In this document: in pieces, positions 29,958 to 38,655 of the stretch
How the letters are laid out: each line of letters starts with the position of its first letter
Numbering within the stretch: position 1 is the first letter of the stretch
DNA from: Nodosilinea sp. PGN35
GTDB taxonomy: Bacteria; Cyanobacteriota; Cyanobacteriia; Phormidesmidales; Phormidesmidaceae
DNA: 64,000 bases
NCBI RefSeq assembly: GCF_029109325.1
Contig: NZ_JAQKQJ010000009.1
Span: 62,001 to 126,000 of the forward strand
Direction of reading: 5' to 3'
Made by a program: the position numbers and the translations under genes
Notes under the pieces: generated by a model
The model's database searches: none
What the model was told of the DNA's origin: nothing
What the model saw: the letters and a program-made list of their open reading frames with translations, nothing else

Positions 29958-31040
29958 ATGGTAACCGCTCTATCATCCCCCAATACGATCGCCGACTGGC
30001 TCGGTGATGAAGCTGAATCGCTCCTGCAGTACAAAGCCAAAGTCTCAAAATCAACGCTGCACCTGCCGGGGCCAGACTGGGTCGATAGAATTTTCGCCCA
30101 GAGCGATCGCAATCCCCAGGTGCTCCGCAGCCTGCAGCAGCTCTACGGCAGCGGCCGCCTGGCCAATACCGGCTACCTCTCCATTCTGCCGGTGGACCAG
30201 GGCATTGAGCACTCCGCCGGGGCCTCCTTTGCGCCCAACCCCATGTACTTTGACCCGCAGAATATCGTCGAGCTGGCGATCGCCGGGGGCTGCAACGCCG
30301 TCGCCACCACTCTGGGCGTGTTGGGCAGCGTGTCGCGCCGCTACGCCCACAAAATTCCCTTTATCGTCAAGCTCAACCACAACGAGCTGCTGACGGCCCC
30401 CAACCGCTTTGACCAGATCATGTTTGCCGATGTCGAGCAGGCCTGGAACCTGGGCGCGGTGGCCGTGGGGGCCACCATCTACTTCGGCTCCGAGGAGTCA
30501 ACCCGCCAGATCCAGGAGGTCAGTGCCGCCTTCCAGCGCGCCCACGAGCTGGGTATGGCCACCATTCTCTGGTGCTACCTGCGCAGCAGCGACTTCAAGC
30601 AAGACCAGGACTACCACACCGCCGCCGACCTCACCGGCCAGGCCAACCACCTGGGCGTCACCATCGAGGCCGACATCATCAAGCAAAAGCTGCCCACCAA
30701 CAACAACGGCTATGGCGCGGTCGCCAAGGCGATCGGCGGCACCTACGGCAAAACCCACAAGCTCATCTACAGCGACCTCACCACCGACCACCCCATCGAT
30801 CTCACCCGTTACCAGGTGCTCAACTGCTACGCGGGCCGCATGGGGCTGATCAACTCCGGCGGCGGCTCCGGCGACAGCGACTTTGCCGAGGCCGTGCGCA
30901 CCGCCGTGATCAACAAGCGGGCCGGGGGCATGGGGCTAATTTCGGGCCGCAAGACCTTCCAGCGCGACTTCAAAGAAGGGGTGAAACTGTTCCACCTGAT
31001 TCAGGACGTATACTTGTCCGACGCGGTTACTATCGCTTAA
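29958..31040 (+). CDS. Class I fructose-bisphosphate aldolase (DhnA/FbaB type)
   Basis: 360 residues from the ATG at 29958 ([16 protein letters not shown]). A start at 29925 adds 11 residues. The TIM-barrel features [21 protein letters not shown] (Schiff-base region), [21 protein letters not shown] and [12 protein letters not shown] match the cyanobacterial class I aldolase. It cleaves fructose 1,6-bisphosphate in glycolysis and can serve the Calvin cycle alongside the class II enzyme. A hairpin at its 3' end separates it from the convergent methyltransferase. Confidence 0.93.
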   Translation: MVTALSSPNTIADWLGDEAESLLQYKAKVSKSTLHLPGPDWVDRIFAQSDRNPQVLRSLQQLYGSGRLANTGYLSILPVDQGIEHSAGASFAPNPMYFDPQNIVELAIAGGCNAVATTLGVLGSVSRRYAHKIPFIVKLNHNELLTAPNRFDQIMFADVEQAWNLGAVAVGATIYFGSEESTRQIQEVSAAFQRAHELGMATILWCYLRSSDFKQDQDYHTAADLTGQANHLGVTIEADIIKQKLPTNNNGYGAVAKAIGGTYGKTHKLIYSDLTTDHPIDLTRYQVLNCYAGRMGLINSGGGSGDSDFAEAVRTAVINKRAGGMGLISGRKTFQRDFKEGVKLFHLIQDVYLSDAVTIA

Positions 31041-31050
31041 TCCATAAACG

Positions 31051-31076
31051 CTACCTCTGTCAGTCAGCAGAGGTAG
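31051..31076. terminator. Hairpin between aldolase and methyltransferase genes
   Basis: A perfect 9-base stem (CTACCTCTG / CAGAGGTAG) sits at the junction of two convergent genes and overlaps the last codons of the methyltransferase. No T run, so a bidirectional terminator is only likely. Confidence 0.45.
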
Positions 31077-32016
31077 TTGGATTAGCCCGCACCGCGCGAA
31101 ACATACCAAAGCGGCACAGACCAGCGCCAAAGGCCAGCCGCATCAGCAGCAGGGTAGGCACTTCCCGCACCGATTTGACAAACCCTGGCAGACCAAATTT
31201 CACCAGTCCCGCCGGACGAAGGATGCCCTGCCAGATCGAGGCCAGCCAGGAGGGCAGGGTTTCCCGCGTCCAGTCGGCGGTGGTTACGGTTCCGGCCACC
31301 AGACCAGTGGCCGCCAGCTGCTCGGCAAACCCTTCGATGCTGGCGAAGGCCGGGTGCGACCACTGGTCGAGCAGCTGGCGCATCACCGGCTTTTCCCAAC
31401 CCTTGAGGGGAACTTTGCGGTCATCTCGCTGGTTCCAGTCGGCCACTACCAGCACCCCGCCCGGCTTTAGCACCCGCAGCAGTTCGCGGGCAAACACCGC
31501 CTTGTCGGGCATATGGGGGCCAGCCTCCACCGACCAGACCACATCAAAGCTGGCGTCGGGAAACGACAGCGCCATGGCGTCATCGACCTGGAAACGGGCC
31601 GTCACCCCGGCGGGGGTGAGCTGCTGCGCCCGCTTGACCTGGTTGGGGCTAATAGTGACGCCGGTAACCTCAAAGCCGTAGTCGCGGGCGAGAATGCGGC
31701 TGCTGCCGCCAATACCACAGCCCACATCGAGTACCGCTGTGCCCGTAGGCAGCTGGTCTAGGCCCCCCCAGCGCACCATTTCGTGCACAAAATCAGCCTT
31801 GGCCTGCAAAAAGTTTTTGCGGCGGGGCGGCGGCCCGTAGTGGCCCAGGTGAATGTGCTCGCCCCAGTAAAATTCCAGAATGCCGTCTTCGGTCCACTGA
31901 TCGTAGGAATTGGCCACGGAGCTAGAGGACTCGTAGCGTCGGGGAGTGAGCAGGTAGAACGCCGCGCCCCCCGCCAAAAGAGCCAGCAACAGGCCAAGAC
32001 CAGATATTAGATTCAT
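31060..32016 (-). CDS. MPBQ/MSBQ-type SAM methyltransferase (tocopherol/quinone pathway)
   Basis: 318 residues. An N-terminal membrane anchor (about 4-22) precedes a class I methyltransferase domain with motif I VLDVGCGIGGSSRILA near residue 96. ANSYDQWTEDGILEFYWGEHIHLGHYG, VEAGPHMPDKAVFA and FGAGLCRFGMFRAVR closely follow what I remember of Synechocystis sll0418, the 2-methyl-6-phytyl-benzoquinone methyltransferase of tocopherol (and plastoquinone-like) synthesis. It probably acts at the thylakoid or inner envelope membrane. The DHNA-CoA thioesterase gene for phylloquinone lies about 1.2 kb away. Confidence 0.9.
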   Translation of the reverse strand: MNLISGLGLLLALLAGGAAFYLLTPRRYESSSSVANSYDQWTEDGILEFYWGEHIHLGHYGPPPRRKNFLQAKADFVHEMVRWGGLDQLPTGTAVLDVGCGIGGSSRILARDYGFEVTGVTISPNQVKRAQQLTPAGVTARFQVDDAMALSFPDASFDVVWSVEAGPHMPDKAVFARELLRVLKPGGVLVVADWNQRDDRKVPLKGWEKPVMRQLLDQWSHPAFASIEGFAEQLAATGLVAGTVTTADWTRETLPSWLASIWQGILRPAGLVKFGLPGFVKSVREVPTLLLMRLAFGAGLCRFGMFRAVRANPTTSAD

Positions 32017-32251
32017 TGAAGCAATCAGCCGCTACGTTAAGGTTTGTATCGCAATTGTCTCTGTATTGTGACAAGATCGGGCCTCGGGAGCAATGGTACA
32101 AAGCGGTTTGGATTGCTGAAACCCGGCATTGCTGGATCGGAGCATAGGTTGGGTAGGGGCAAACGACCTGCTCCTGCTGGAGAGGTTGCCGTCTTCGTTC
32201 ATGCCTGGATCTAGCAGGATCTGGCAGCGCTCAGAGTCGCCGGCCCTGGGG

Positions 32252-32376
32252 CTACTGGTAAACCAGGTGATTAAAGCCGATGACCTGGTTGCGCCCGGCT
32301 CCTTTGGCGGCGTAGAGGGCCAGATCGACCACGTGGAGTAGTGCGTCGTTCTCTATGCCGTGCTGTCGATGCCTAA
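32252..32376 (-). pseudogene. Remnant of a GGDEF (diguanylate cyclase) C-terminus
   Basis: The minus strand reads HVVDLALYAAKGAGRNQVIGF followed by a short tail and a TAG at 32252-32254. This is the characteristic last helix and strand of a GGDEF domain (A-D-x-A-L-Y-x-A-K-x-x-G-R-N). The catalytic GGDEF loop and everything before it is missing, and the region upstream (from about 32376) degrades into other frames. A dead fragment of a cyclic-di-GMP synthase gene. Confidence 0.65.
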
Positions 32377-32420
32377 GCGGCGGCTCCGTGGCCGCCAGAG
32401 CCAGCTGGGGTATCGCCGCC

Positions 32421-32450
32421 AATAAAAACCCCCGACCGAAGCCGGGGGAA
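32421..32450 (-). terminator. Strong minus-strand terminator without an obvious gene
   Basis: On the minus strand CCCCCG and CGGGGG form a stem around GCTTCGGT, followed by TTTTTATT. The nearest minus-strand gene upstream ends at 33098, more than 600 bases away. It may end an unannotated RNA or be left over from a lost gene. Confidence 0.7.
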
Positions 32451-32735
32451 ACCCCATCAGGAGACGCCTATCTGACGTTTAAGCTTGCTTTAAGCCGCCC
32501 TTTAAGCGCTTGTCCTAAGATTACCGAACACGACGACTGAAGAGGAAGATCACCACCGCAAATTTACGGAAACAATACGGCTCCCTTTAAGAAGTACTCA
32601 CAAAAATTTAGGTAGTGGGAGGGAACCCGCGAGTTCCCCTCCGCTAACGTTGCCAAAGGCCCAGGCTCGGCTACTCCCCAGAATGGGGCAGTCAATGTCA
32701 CAGCTGGGGCGCGGCACAGAAGCCCTAGGGCTGCC

Positions 32736-32842
32736 GATATTGCAGAAGTCCATCGGGTTAGGACATTCAGCAACCCCAGGAACGTTCCACCGTTTGAAGG
32801 TTCCTGGGGAAAATGTCCTAATTAGACTGGCTACAGCTATAG
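32736..32842. repeat. Palindromic intergenic repeat, family A, copy 3
   Basis: The clearest copy. Nested inverted repeats are exact: TTAGGACATT (32758-32767) with AATGTCCTAA (32812-32821), and CCCCAGGAAC (32774-32783) with GTTCCTGGGG (32800-32809). The right flank reads TTAGACTGGCTACAGCTATA, as in the copies near 8959 and 15153. Confidence 0.75.
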
Positions 32843-32862
32843 AACGGGTCGGTTCGCCGACT

Positions 32863-32990
32863 TTGTTCATGAGCCGACTGAAAGGTCTGTCATTCCCGCG
32901 CAGGCGGGAATCCGTTCTAGAGTAAGCTGCCTGCCATGGATTCCCGTTGCCACGGGAATGACAGCCACCGATGGCCGGTTTCGTGAATAA
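32863..32990. repeat. Palindromic element, family C, copy 2, with two ATTCCC-N8-GGGAAT motifs
   Basis: Two exact ATTCCC-N8-GGGAAT palindromes (32892-32911 and 32940-32959) sit inside outer inverted ends (TTGTTCATGAGCC and, in reverse, TTATTCACGAAACC). Both sides share CTGTCATTCCCG. This motif has the same form as the dRS3 repeat of Neisseria, and is also common in other bacteria as a short palindrome. Confidence 0.7.
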
Positions 32991-33097
32991 TCCGGGTTAG
33001 GACAGGGCTACCGTAAGGAGCAAGAAGCATGGCAGTGCAATGCCCATACCAGAGGATCTCCCTAACGAAATCAACGGCTGCCTTAGAGGGCTTTGGG

Positions 33098-33196
33098 CTA
33101 CGACTTTGACCGGGTGGTGAGAACAATGACGGCGATCGCCACCAAAAACCCCACGTACCCTCCCACAAACAGCCACTCCTGCCAGTTGCCTGCCAT
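33098..33196 (-). CDS. 32-residue single-helix membrane microprotein
   Basis: The frame begins MAGNWQEWLFVGGYVGFLVA and continues as one hydrophobic helix (about 8-26) ending in a basic TTRSKS tail. Its ATG shares one base with the TGA of the thioesterase gene (TGATG at 33194-33198), a classic coupling arrangement. A helix with a positive tail at this length fits a small membrane subunit. I do not recognise it as any known Pet, Psb, Psa or Ndh small subunit. Confidence 0.6.
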   Translation of the reverse strand: MAGNWQEWLFVGGYVGFLVAIAVIVLTTRSKS

Positions 33197-33627
33197 CACG
33201 GCTGCTCACCAGGTTGAGAGCGTGCTGCGCCCCAGCGAGCCAACCACTGTTCTAGGTCGGTGGGCAACGGCGCGCGGCGACGGCTGTCCACCGCGATGCA
33301 GACATGGCGGGTCACGCCCTGGGCCGCCAGCGCATCGTCAAGCTTGAGCTGGTACTGAATCTCAAAACCGCTGTCATCTAGGCGGGTGGGGGTAAGGTGA
33401 ATGGTGATGCGATCGCCGCACCGCAGCGGACGACGGTAATCCATGCTGGTGTGAACAATGGGGTAGGCCACCGTTTCAGCCCGAAAAAACGCTCCCACAT
33501 CGAGCCCTGCCGCCGCCAGAGAGGCCTCGTAGGCCGCGTGGCACAGCACTAACCCGTTGGCAAAATACACCACTCCGGCGGCATCGGTTTCGTGAAACCG
33601 GATCTGATGCTCATAGACGTAGCCCAC
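33196..33627 (-). CDS. menI: 1,4-dihydroxy-2-naphthoyl-CoA thioesterase (4HBT family)
   Basis: 143 residues with the hot-dog fold: HETDAAGVVYFANGLVLCHAAYEA carries the catalytic Asp of the 4-hydroxybenzoyl-CoA thioesterase type, and RHVCIAVDSRRRAPLP matches the tail of cyanobacterial DHNA-CoA hydrolases (Synechocystis slr0204 type). It releases 1,4-dihydroxy-2-naphthoate from CoA in phylloquinone synthesis for photosystem I. A generic acyl-CoA thioesterase of the same family is the main alternative. It is followed by a coupled membrane microprotein. Confidence 0.85.
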   Translation of the reverse strand: MGYVYEHQIRFHETDAAGVVYFANGLVLCHAAYEASLAAAGLDVGAFFRAETVAYPIVHTSMDYRRPLRCGDRITIHLTPTRLDDSGFEIQYQLKLDDALAAQGVTRHVCIAVDSRRRAPLPTDLEQWLARWGAARSQPGEQP

Positions 33628-33690
33628 AGCGGCGGATTCCTAGCGCTCTACCACGCTCAAGGATAGAGCATTCCCAAGGACAGGGCCAGT

Positions 33691-35148
33691 CTAGCTGGCA
33701 TTGGGCTGAGCCGGACGGAAGGGGTAATCGGTAGGTAGATCCGCTTCGGTCTCTGCGGCTTTGGCCGCCCCCTGGCCCAGGGCCAGCAGGGGGTTGTCGA
33801 TGATCTGTAGCAGGTTGGCGACTCCGTACTCCAGTACCTCAATGGGGTCTACGGCGACCCAGCCCTCGCCAGTCAGCTGACGCAGCTCAAAGTGCAGGTG
33901 CGGGCCGGTGGAGGTACCGGTGCTGCCCACCAGACCAATCACCTCGCCCTGCTCCACCCATTCCCCAGCCGCCACAGCCAGCTGAGACAGGTGGGCGTAG
34001 CGCGACTCCAGGTTGCCGTCGTCGTGGCGCAGAATGACCGTCAGGCCGTAGCCGCCCAAAAAGTCTGACACTGAGACGCGCCCGGCTCGGGTGGCCAGCA
34101 CCGGGGTGCCCATGGGGGCCGCCAGATCGGTGCCCGAATGGAATCGCCAGCTCTGGTGCACCGGGTGCATACGCCAGCCAAACAGCGACGAAATCGAGGC
34201 GGGTATCGACAGCGGAAACACGTACTCTTCGTTGCCGCGCCGCAGAACATTGAGGGGGCGCAGCTTTTCGTTGAGCGCTTCACGGCTGACGATGGTGGTA
34301 CTGCCGAGGCGCACCCCTTGGGAGCTGACGGCTAGGGGGCCGACGCGAATCTCGCCCTGGTCAGCAGCGGCGGCCTGTGCCCCCTGGGAGGCTGGGGCGG
34401 TGGCGGCACAGGCCGCACTGGGGCTGGTCTGGCCAGCGGCAACGGTGATCTGACAGCCGCTAGAACGTTCTGCAAAGACCACGTTGGGGGAGCCGCTGGG
34501 CTGAGCCACCGGGGCCTGGGTGGCCCCCAGACTGTAGTCGGTGGGGTCAATAAAAACGCTGTTGTAGCCAGCGGGCACCGACTCATCGGCGGCAATTGCT
34601 TCGGGCACCACCGGGGTGGAAGCGGCGGGCGGTGCGGCTTCGGGAGCAGGCACGACGACCACCGGGTCGGCGGGAGCTTCAGTCTCGGCGGCCAGGGACG
34701 TCACCGCTGGCTTCAACAAGCTCTCAGCCATGGTGGGGGCTGCAGGAGTAGCCGGGACAGTAACCGTAATGGCTGCCGGGGGCGGAGGGGGAACCGGAGA
34801 GAACATCGGCGAACTCGCTGGAGGGGGGGATGTCACAACGGCTGAGGCAGACGGGCGCTGAGGCGTAAACTCAGGCCGGGCTGCGGCGGGTGAAGGCAAA
34901 CTTAGCGTGGCCTGTGGCCCGGAGCTGTGGGCATTGCTATTCCCGGGCATGAGATAGTCAGCTGACGTTTCAACTGACGTGTCTTGCTCAGACGCGTCAG
35001 GGGTATCAGGAGTTCCGGCAGCGGCTAAGCCACTATGGGTCAACCCCATGCCTCCCACCAGCATTGCTATCTGTAGCCAGGCTACCGAAGGATAAACTCC
35101 AGAGAGTTTATGCGCTTGAATAGACTCTACGTTAGTTTGTTTCACCAT
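33691..35148 (-). CDS. M23 (LytM-type) cell-wall protein with long Pro/Ala-rich linker
   Basis: 485 residues. A hydrophobic signal or anchor (about 24-45) is followed by a Pro/Ala/Val-rich low-complexity region (about 55-260) and a C-terminal M23 domain with FHSGTDLAAPMGTPVLA, SRYAHLSQ and TGPHLHFEL, so all zinc and catalytic His residues are present. It probably cuts or senses peptidoglycan in the periplasm, the linker letting it reach across the wall. It lies 11 bases downstream of birA on the same strand and is distinct from the M23 protein at 13171. Confidence 0.92.
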   Translation of the reverse strand: MVKQTNVESIQAHKLSGVYPSVAWLQIAMLVGGMGLTHSGLAAAGTPDTPDASEQDTSVETSADYLMPGNSNAHSSGPQATLSLPSPAAARPEFTPQRPSASAVVTSPPPASSPMFSPVPPPPPAAITVTVPATPAAPTMAESLLKPAVTSLAAETEAPADPVVVVPAPEAAPPAASTPVVPEAIAADESVPAGYNSVFIDPTDYSLGATQAPVAQPSGSPNVVFAERSSGCQITVAAGQTSPSAACAATAPASQGAQAAAADQGEIRVGPLAVSSQGVRLGSTTIVSREALNEKLRPLNVLRRGNEEYVFPLSIPASISSLFGWRMHPVHQSWRFHSGTDLAAPMGTPVLATRAGRVSVSDFLGGYGLTVILRHDDGNLESRYAHLSQLAVAAGEWVEQGEVIGLVGSTGTSTGPHLHFELRQLTGEGWVAVDPIEVLEYGVANLLQIIDNPLLALGQGAAKAAETEADLPTDYPFRPAQPNAS

Positions 35149-35159
35149 ATGATCAGCCG

Positions 35160-35987
35160 CTACGCATTGTAGCCCAAAGTTACTTTACCTGGTTCAATCT
35201 CCAGCGTTTTGACCGCTGGCAAGTCACTGGGTAGGGATATGAGCCGCACCCGTAGGTTACCCGACGGGGCTACCCCGACGACCTCTGCCGACTGGCCGTC
35301 CACCGTCAGGCCCTGGCCCAGATTGGCCAGACGAGTTTGGTAGTCGTTCAAAAAGGCGTCGTCTCCCTGGTTTTGCCAGTGGAGATAGCCCTGCATGAGG
35401 CCGTAGAGGGCGATCGCAGCCAGGCCTTCCAAGGTATTCAAAGGGTCGGCGGCCAGTTCCGGTTGAATTAGCGCCTGGATAGACGTACCGACGCCGGGAA
35501 CTGCATTAAACCCATTCAGCCCTAGACCAATCACCACCGTTTGCACCCGCCCGTTCTCCAGGTGGGTTTCAGCCAGCACGCCGCCCAGCTTTTTCCCCCC
35601 GGCCACCAGATCGTTGGGCCACTTGACCTGTACCGGCAGATCGAGGTTGGCCAAACTGGTGGCCACACCCCAGGCGCTGGCCAGGGTGAGGTAGGGACTG
35701 CGGCAGGCGGGCAGGTCGGGCTTTAGCCCCAGCGACAGGTACAGCCCCCCAGGGGGCGACTGCCACTGCCTGCCCCACTGCCCCCGCCCCGCCTGCTGCA
35801 TGTCTGCCCCCAGCACCGTGCCGGCGGGAGCGCCAGCCGCCATCATGGCTGCCAGTGCCCGGTTAGTGGAGTCGATCTGCTCGACCCAGTGGAGGTGGAA
35901 ACGAGGGCGCAGTGCCTGATAAGCAGGCATTATTCCCAAGGCTTTGGGGGGCTGTAGAAGGGTTTGGCGCAATCGGTCTAGGTTCAC
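35160..35987 (-). CDS. birA: Biotin-[acetyl-CoA carboxylase] ligase
   Basis: 275 residues. IDSTNRALA, QQAGRGQWGRQWQSPPGGLYLS (the biotin-AMP loop with GRGxxGRxW) and VKWPNDLVAGGKKLGGVLAE are the three signature blocks. There is no N-terminal helix-turn-helix, so it is the non-regulatory type. It attaches biotin to the BCCP subunit of acetyl-CoA carboxylase. Followed 11 bases later by the M23 gene. Confidence 0.95.
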   Translation of the reverse strand: MNLDRLRQTLLQPPKALGIMPAYQALRPRFHLHWVEQIDSTNRALAAMMAAGAPAGTVLGADMQQAGRGQWGRQWQSPPGGLYLSLGLKPDLPACRSPYLTLASAWGVATSLANLDLPVQVKWPNDLVAGGKKLGGVLAETHLENGRVQTVVIGLGLNGFNAVPGVGTSIQALIQPELAADPLNTLEGLAAIALYGLMQGYLHWQNQGDDAFLNDYQTRLANLGQGLTVDGQSAEVVGVAPSGNLRVRLISLPSDLPAVKTLEIEPGKVTLGYNA

Positions 35988-36218
35988 CCGCTAATCGTCC
36001 TGCAAGTTTCTATAGAAAGTCAGGTTAAATTTTTCGCTAGTCTCGATCACGCTACCACTTCAAAAAATCTCCTGAGACCGCTGGGGCAACACCAAAATAG
36101 AACTTGATAAAACGGCTGTGCAGCTTAACGCCTGCTCTACATTGGCCATGGGGCAGCGGTCGCTGTAGCATCGTACAGACATCCAATCGTAGAGACATCC
36201 AACCGCGGCGGGAGCGCT

Positions 36219-37001
36219 ATGGCACACTGGCATTGGCAGAGCTGGCAAGGGCAGAATTTTCTCACCTGTGACCTGCTGCAAGACTGGCCCCACGGCTTCT
36301 TTACCCGACAGTTTTGGCCCCAAACCCCGGAGGCGCTCACCCCTGGCCTAGACGCGGCGGCAGCGGTGCAGCGGGTGAAACAGGTGCACGGCAACCGGGT
36401 GCTGGCCCCGGTCGATCTACCGGCTCCCGGTTCAGCGCAGCCCTTGGCCGAGGCGGACGGTCTGCTGAGCGATCGCCCCGGTCAGGCCCTCTGGGTCTGC
36501 TCGGCGGACTGTAGCCCGGTCTTGATGGGCGATCGCGCCACCGGGCAGGTGGCAGCTATCCACGCGGGCTGGCGGGGTACGGCCCAGGCGATCGCGGCGG
36601 TGGCGGTGGGCAAGCTCCAGGCCCAGGGCAGCCGCTTAGAGGATTTAGTGGTGGCCATTGGCCCGGCGATCGCAGGAGAGGTCTACCAGGTGTCTGTCGA
36701 TGTGGCCGCGGCGGTGGGGCGCACGCTGGTGGCAGAGGCCTCGGAGGACGATGGGGCTGTGGTAGCGGCCCTTCAGCAGCGGCCTTCCCCGGTGCTAACT
36801 GACGACACCCCCGGCAGGGCGCGGCTGGATGTGCGGCTGGCCAATCGGTGGCAGCTAGAGCGACTGGGGCTGAGGCGCGAACAGGTGGCGATCGCCCCCC
36901 ACTGCACCTTTCAAGACGATCGATTCTTTTCCTACCGCCGCACGGGGGAAAAGCAGGTGCAGTGGTCGGGCATTGTCAGCCGCAGAGCCGCCACCCCTTA
37001 G
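36219..37001 (+). CDS. pgeF: Peptidoglycan editing factor PgeF (multicopper-oxidase-like laccase fold)
   Basis: 260 residues with the metal site of the YlmD/YfiH/PgeF family: H57 in KQVHGN, C98 in SADCSP and H115 in IHAGWRG. In E. coli the family removes misincorporated L-Ser peptidoglycan precursors; purine nucleoside phosphorylase or laccase activity has been reported for others. Its stop overlaps that of the convergent gene by 4 bases. Confidence 0.93.
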   Translation: MAHWHWQSWQGQNFLTCDLLQDWPHGFFTRQFWPQTPEALTPGLDAAAAVQRVKQVHGNRVLAPVDLPAPGSAQPLAEADGLLSDRPGQALWVCSADCSPVLMGDRATGQVAAIHAGWRGTAQAIAAVAVGKLQAQGSRLEDLVVAIGPAIAGEVYQVSVDVAAAVGRTLVAEASEDDGAVVAALQQRPSPVLTDDTPGRARLDVRLANRWQLERLGLRREQVAIAPHCTFQDDRFFSYRRTGEKQVQWSGIVSRRAATP

Positions 37002-38653
37002 GGTAGCCAGGTAGCCTGGAGGCCGCTGAAGGGCAACTCTTCAGGATCGCTGACCGTGGGTAAAGGGCTAGCGTCCCCTCCCAAGGCGTCTCTGCCCCCT
37101 GTACGGCCCTCGGGCTCGGCGGCTGCGGTGGAGTCAAAACCTTCGGCGGCGGCGGCGGCTTGGAGCGAGACCGCTGGCTGCACTAAAGGCAGGTGCCAGA
37201 TCACCGGATTGCCGGCTGCGCTGTCGGGGGTGGTTTGCCCCGCCAGGTCGATCAGCAGCGATCGCCCGTCGGGGGCCACGCTCATGTGCAGGCGCTGCTG
37301 CTGGGGCAGGCGGAGGAGAGGGCGGGTTTCTCCCCCAACCAGGGTGATGACCAGCAGCAGCGGCTGCTCGACGTAGGCATCGTCAGCCTGAAGGGTGTCG
37401 GCCTCAGCGGGGGCTTCGACCAGTTCGCTGGCCAGCACGTAGAGAAACTGGCGAGTGGGGTCAAATTGGGCATCGACAATGGCCCCGCTCACCTGCAACA
37501 GCTCCTCTTCGCGACCCTGATTGGTAACTAGGAACAGGGATTCGGTAAAACGCTTCTCGGGGTCGTCCTGGTTGAAGTTGACCATGGCGGCGGCAGAGCC
37601 ATCGGCGGTCACATCGAGCACTCGCCCGTAGTTGGGCAAAAAGTCGAGGGGTTGACGGGGACCGCGGGTCTGCTCTGCTCCCAGGTCAATGATGGCGGTA
37701 CCCTGGCCCTGGAGCAGCAGCAGCGACTGACTGTCGGGGGCAATTAGAAAGTCGCCGCCGGGCTCGGTGTCGATTGGCTGGGGCGCAGCCCCCTGGCGCA
37801 CAATCCAGGGGCCAAAGTCGGCGGGGTTTTGCTGGTTGACCCGCTGCACCACGATGGTCTGCCCGTCGGCGGAGAGGTCAAACTTGAGGTTTTGGTAGGT
37901 GCTGTTGTCGAGCACCAGATCAATTTCCCCCGACGGGGCAGCTTGTCTCTGCGGCCACAGCTGCTGCCACAGGGGCGGACGCGGCCCCATAAAGTCGATG
38001 GGCGGGCGCGGGGTGAGGCCCGTAGTCACGGTGTAAATCTGCTGGTTGAGCAGATTCCCGGCCTGGTTGATGTCGCTGGCCGAAAACAGCACCCGATCGC
38101 CCAGGGGATAGGGTTTAAAGGCCATTACCGACAGGTTTCTGGGGGTGAGGATGGTGCGCTCCTGGCGGCTCAGGTCGGCCAGCACCAGGCGGTTGGCTTC
38201 ATCGCCCTCAGCTCCAATATACAGAAAGGCGCGGGGACGGGTTTCAAACCGACTTTGGAAGGGCTCAAATCGACTAGCGCCGTCGGTGGTGGCGGCGTAG
38301 CGATCGCGTGCCCCCGCCAAACTGACGCTAAACGATTCCCCGTAGGGCAGCGGTTCGGTCAGGGTATAGGCCATGCGCCGCCCGGCCCAGCTCACCTTGC
38401 CCGGCAGGGGCGGGTCGAGGGTGAGATTTTGCTCCACGCTGGCCACATCCATGGGGCGGCTAAAGGTAAGCAAAAAGGCCTGATCTTCGGCCCCCACCTG
38501 GCGGTCTTGCCAGGTAAAGTCGCGCACCCGCGCCGTGGCGTGATCGCCGGAGAGCACCAGCAGACCCAGGGCCAGGGAGAGACCGGCGATCGCCATGATC
38601 GCCAGGCGATCGAGGGGTTGAGAGCGAGAGCGGCGGGAGCGGCGACGGGCCAT
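36998..38653 (-). CDS. Membrane-anchored protein with SbsA-like Ig domain and predicted beta-propeller
   Basis: 551 residues. An Arg-rich N-terminus and one membrane helix (about 17-36) are followed by an Ig-like (SbsA/big-5 type) domain (about 45-135; FLLTFSRPMDVASVEQNLTLDPPLPGKVSW, then FSVSLAGARDRYA). A long beta-rich part follows with repeated blades, such as NLKFDLSADGQTIVVQRV and LHMSVAPDGRSLLIDLAG. It should sit on the outer side of the membrane. It starts 2 bases after the stop of the TIGR03943-type gene and so belongs to the same operon as the permease pair. Confidence 0.7.
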   Translation of the reverse strand: MARRRSRRSRSQPLDRLAIMAIAGLSLALGLLVLSGDHATARVRDFTWQDRQVGAEDQAFLLTFSRPMDVASVEQNLTLDPPLPGKVSWAGRRMAYTLTEPLPYGESFSVSLAGARDRYAATTDGASRFEPFQSRFETRPRAFLYIGAEGDEANRLVLADLSRQERTILTPRNLSVMAFKPYPLGDRVLFSASDINQAGNLLNQQIYTVTTGLTPRPPIDFMGPRPPLWQQLWPQRQAAPSGEIDLVLDNSTYQNLKFDLSADGQTIVVQRVNQQNPADFGPWIVRQGAAPQPIDTEPGGDFLIAPDSQSLLLLQGQGTAIIDLGAEQTRGPRQPLDFLPNYGRVLDVTADGSAAAMVNFNQDDPEKRFTESLFLVTNQGREEELLQVSGAIVDAQFDPTRQFLYVLASELVEAPAEADTLQADDAYVEQPLLLVITLVGGETRPLLRLPQQQRLHMSVAPDGRSLLIDLAGQTTPDSAAGNPVIWHLPLVQPAVSLQAAAAAEGFDSTAAAEPEGRTGGRDALGGDASPLPTVSDPEELPFSGLQATWLP

Positions 38654-38655
38654 AG

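Larger units (their letters stand above)
32451..33097. other. Repeat-rich gene-free stretch
   Basis: About 650 bases with no gene. It holds family A copy 3 (32736-32842) and family C copy 2 (32863-32990). The part next to the terminator (32451-32600) has no clear coding frame but could be transcribed leftward as a small RNA. Confidence 0.5.
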
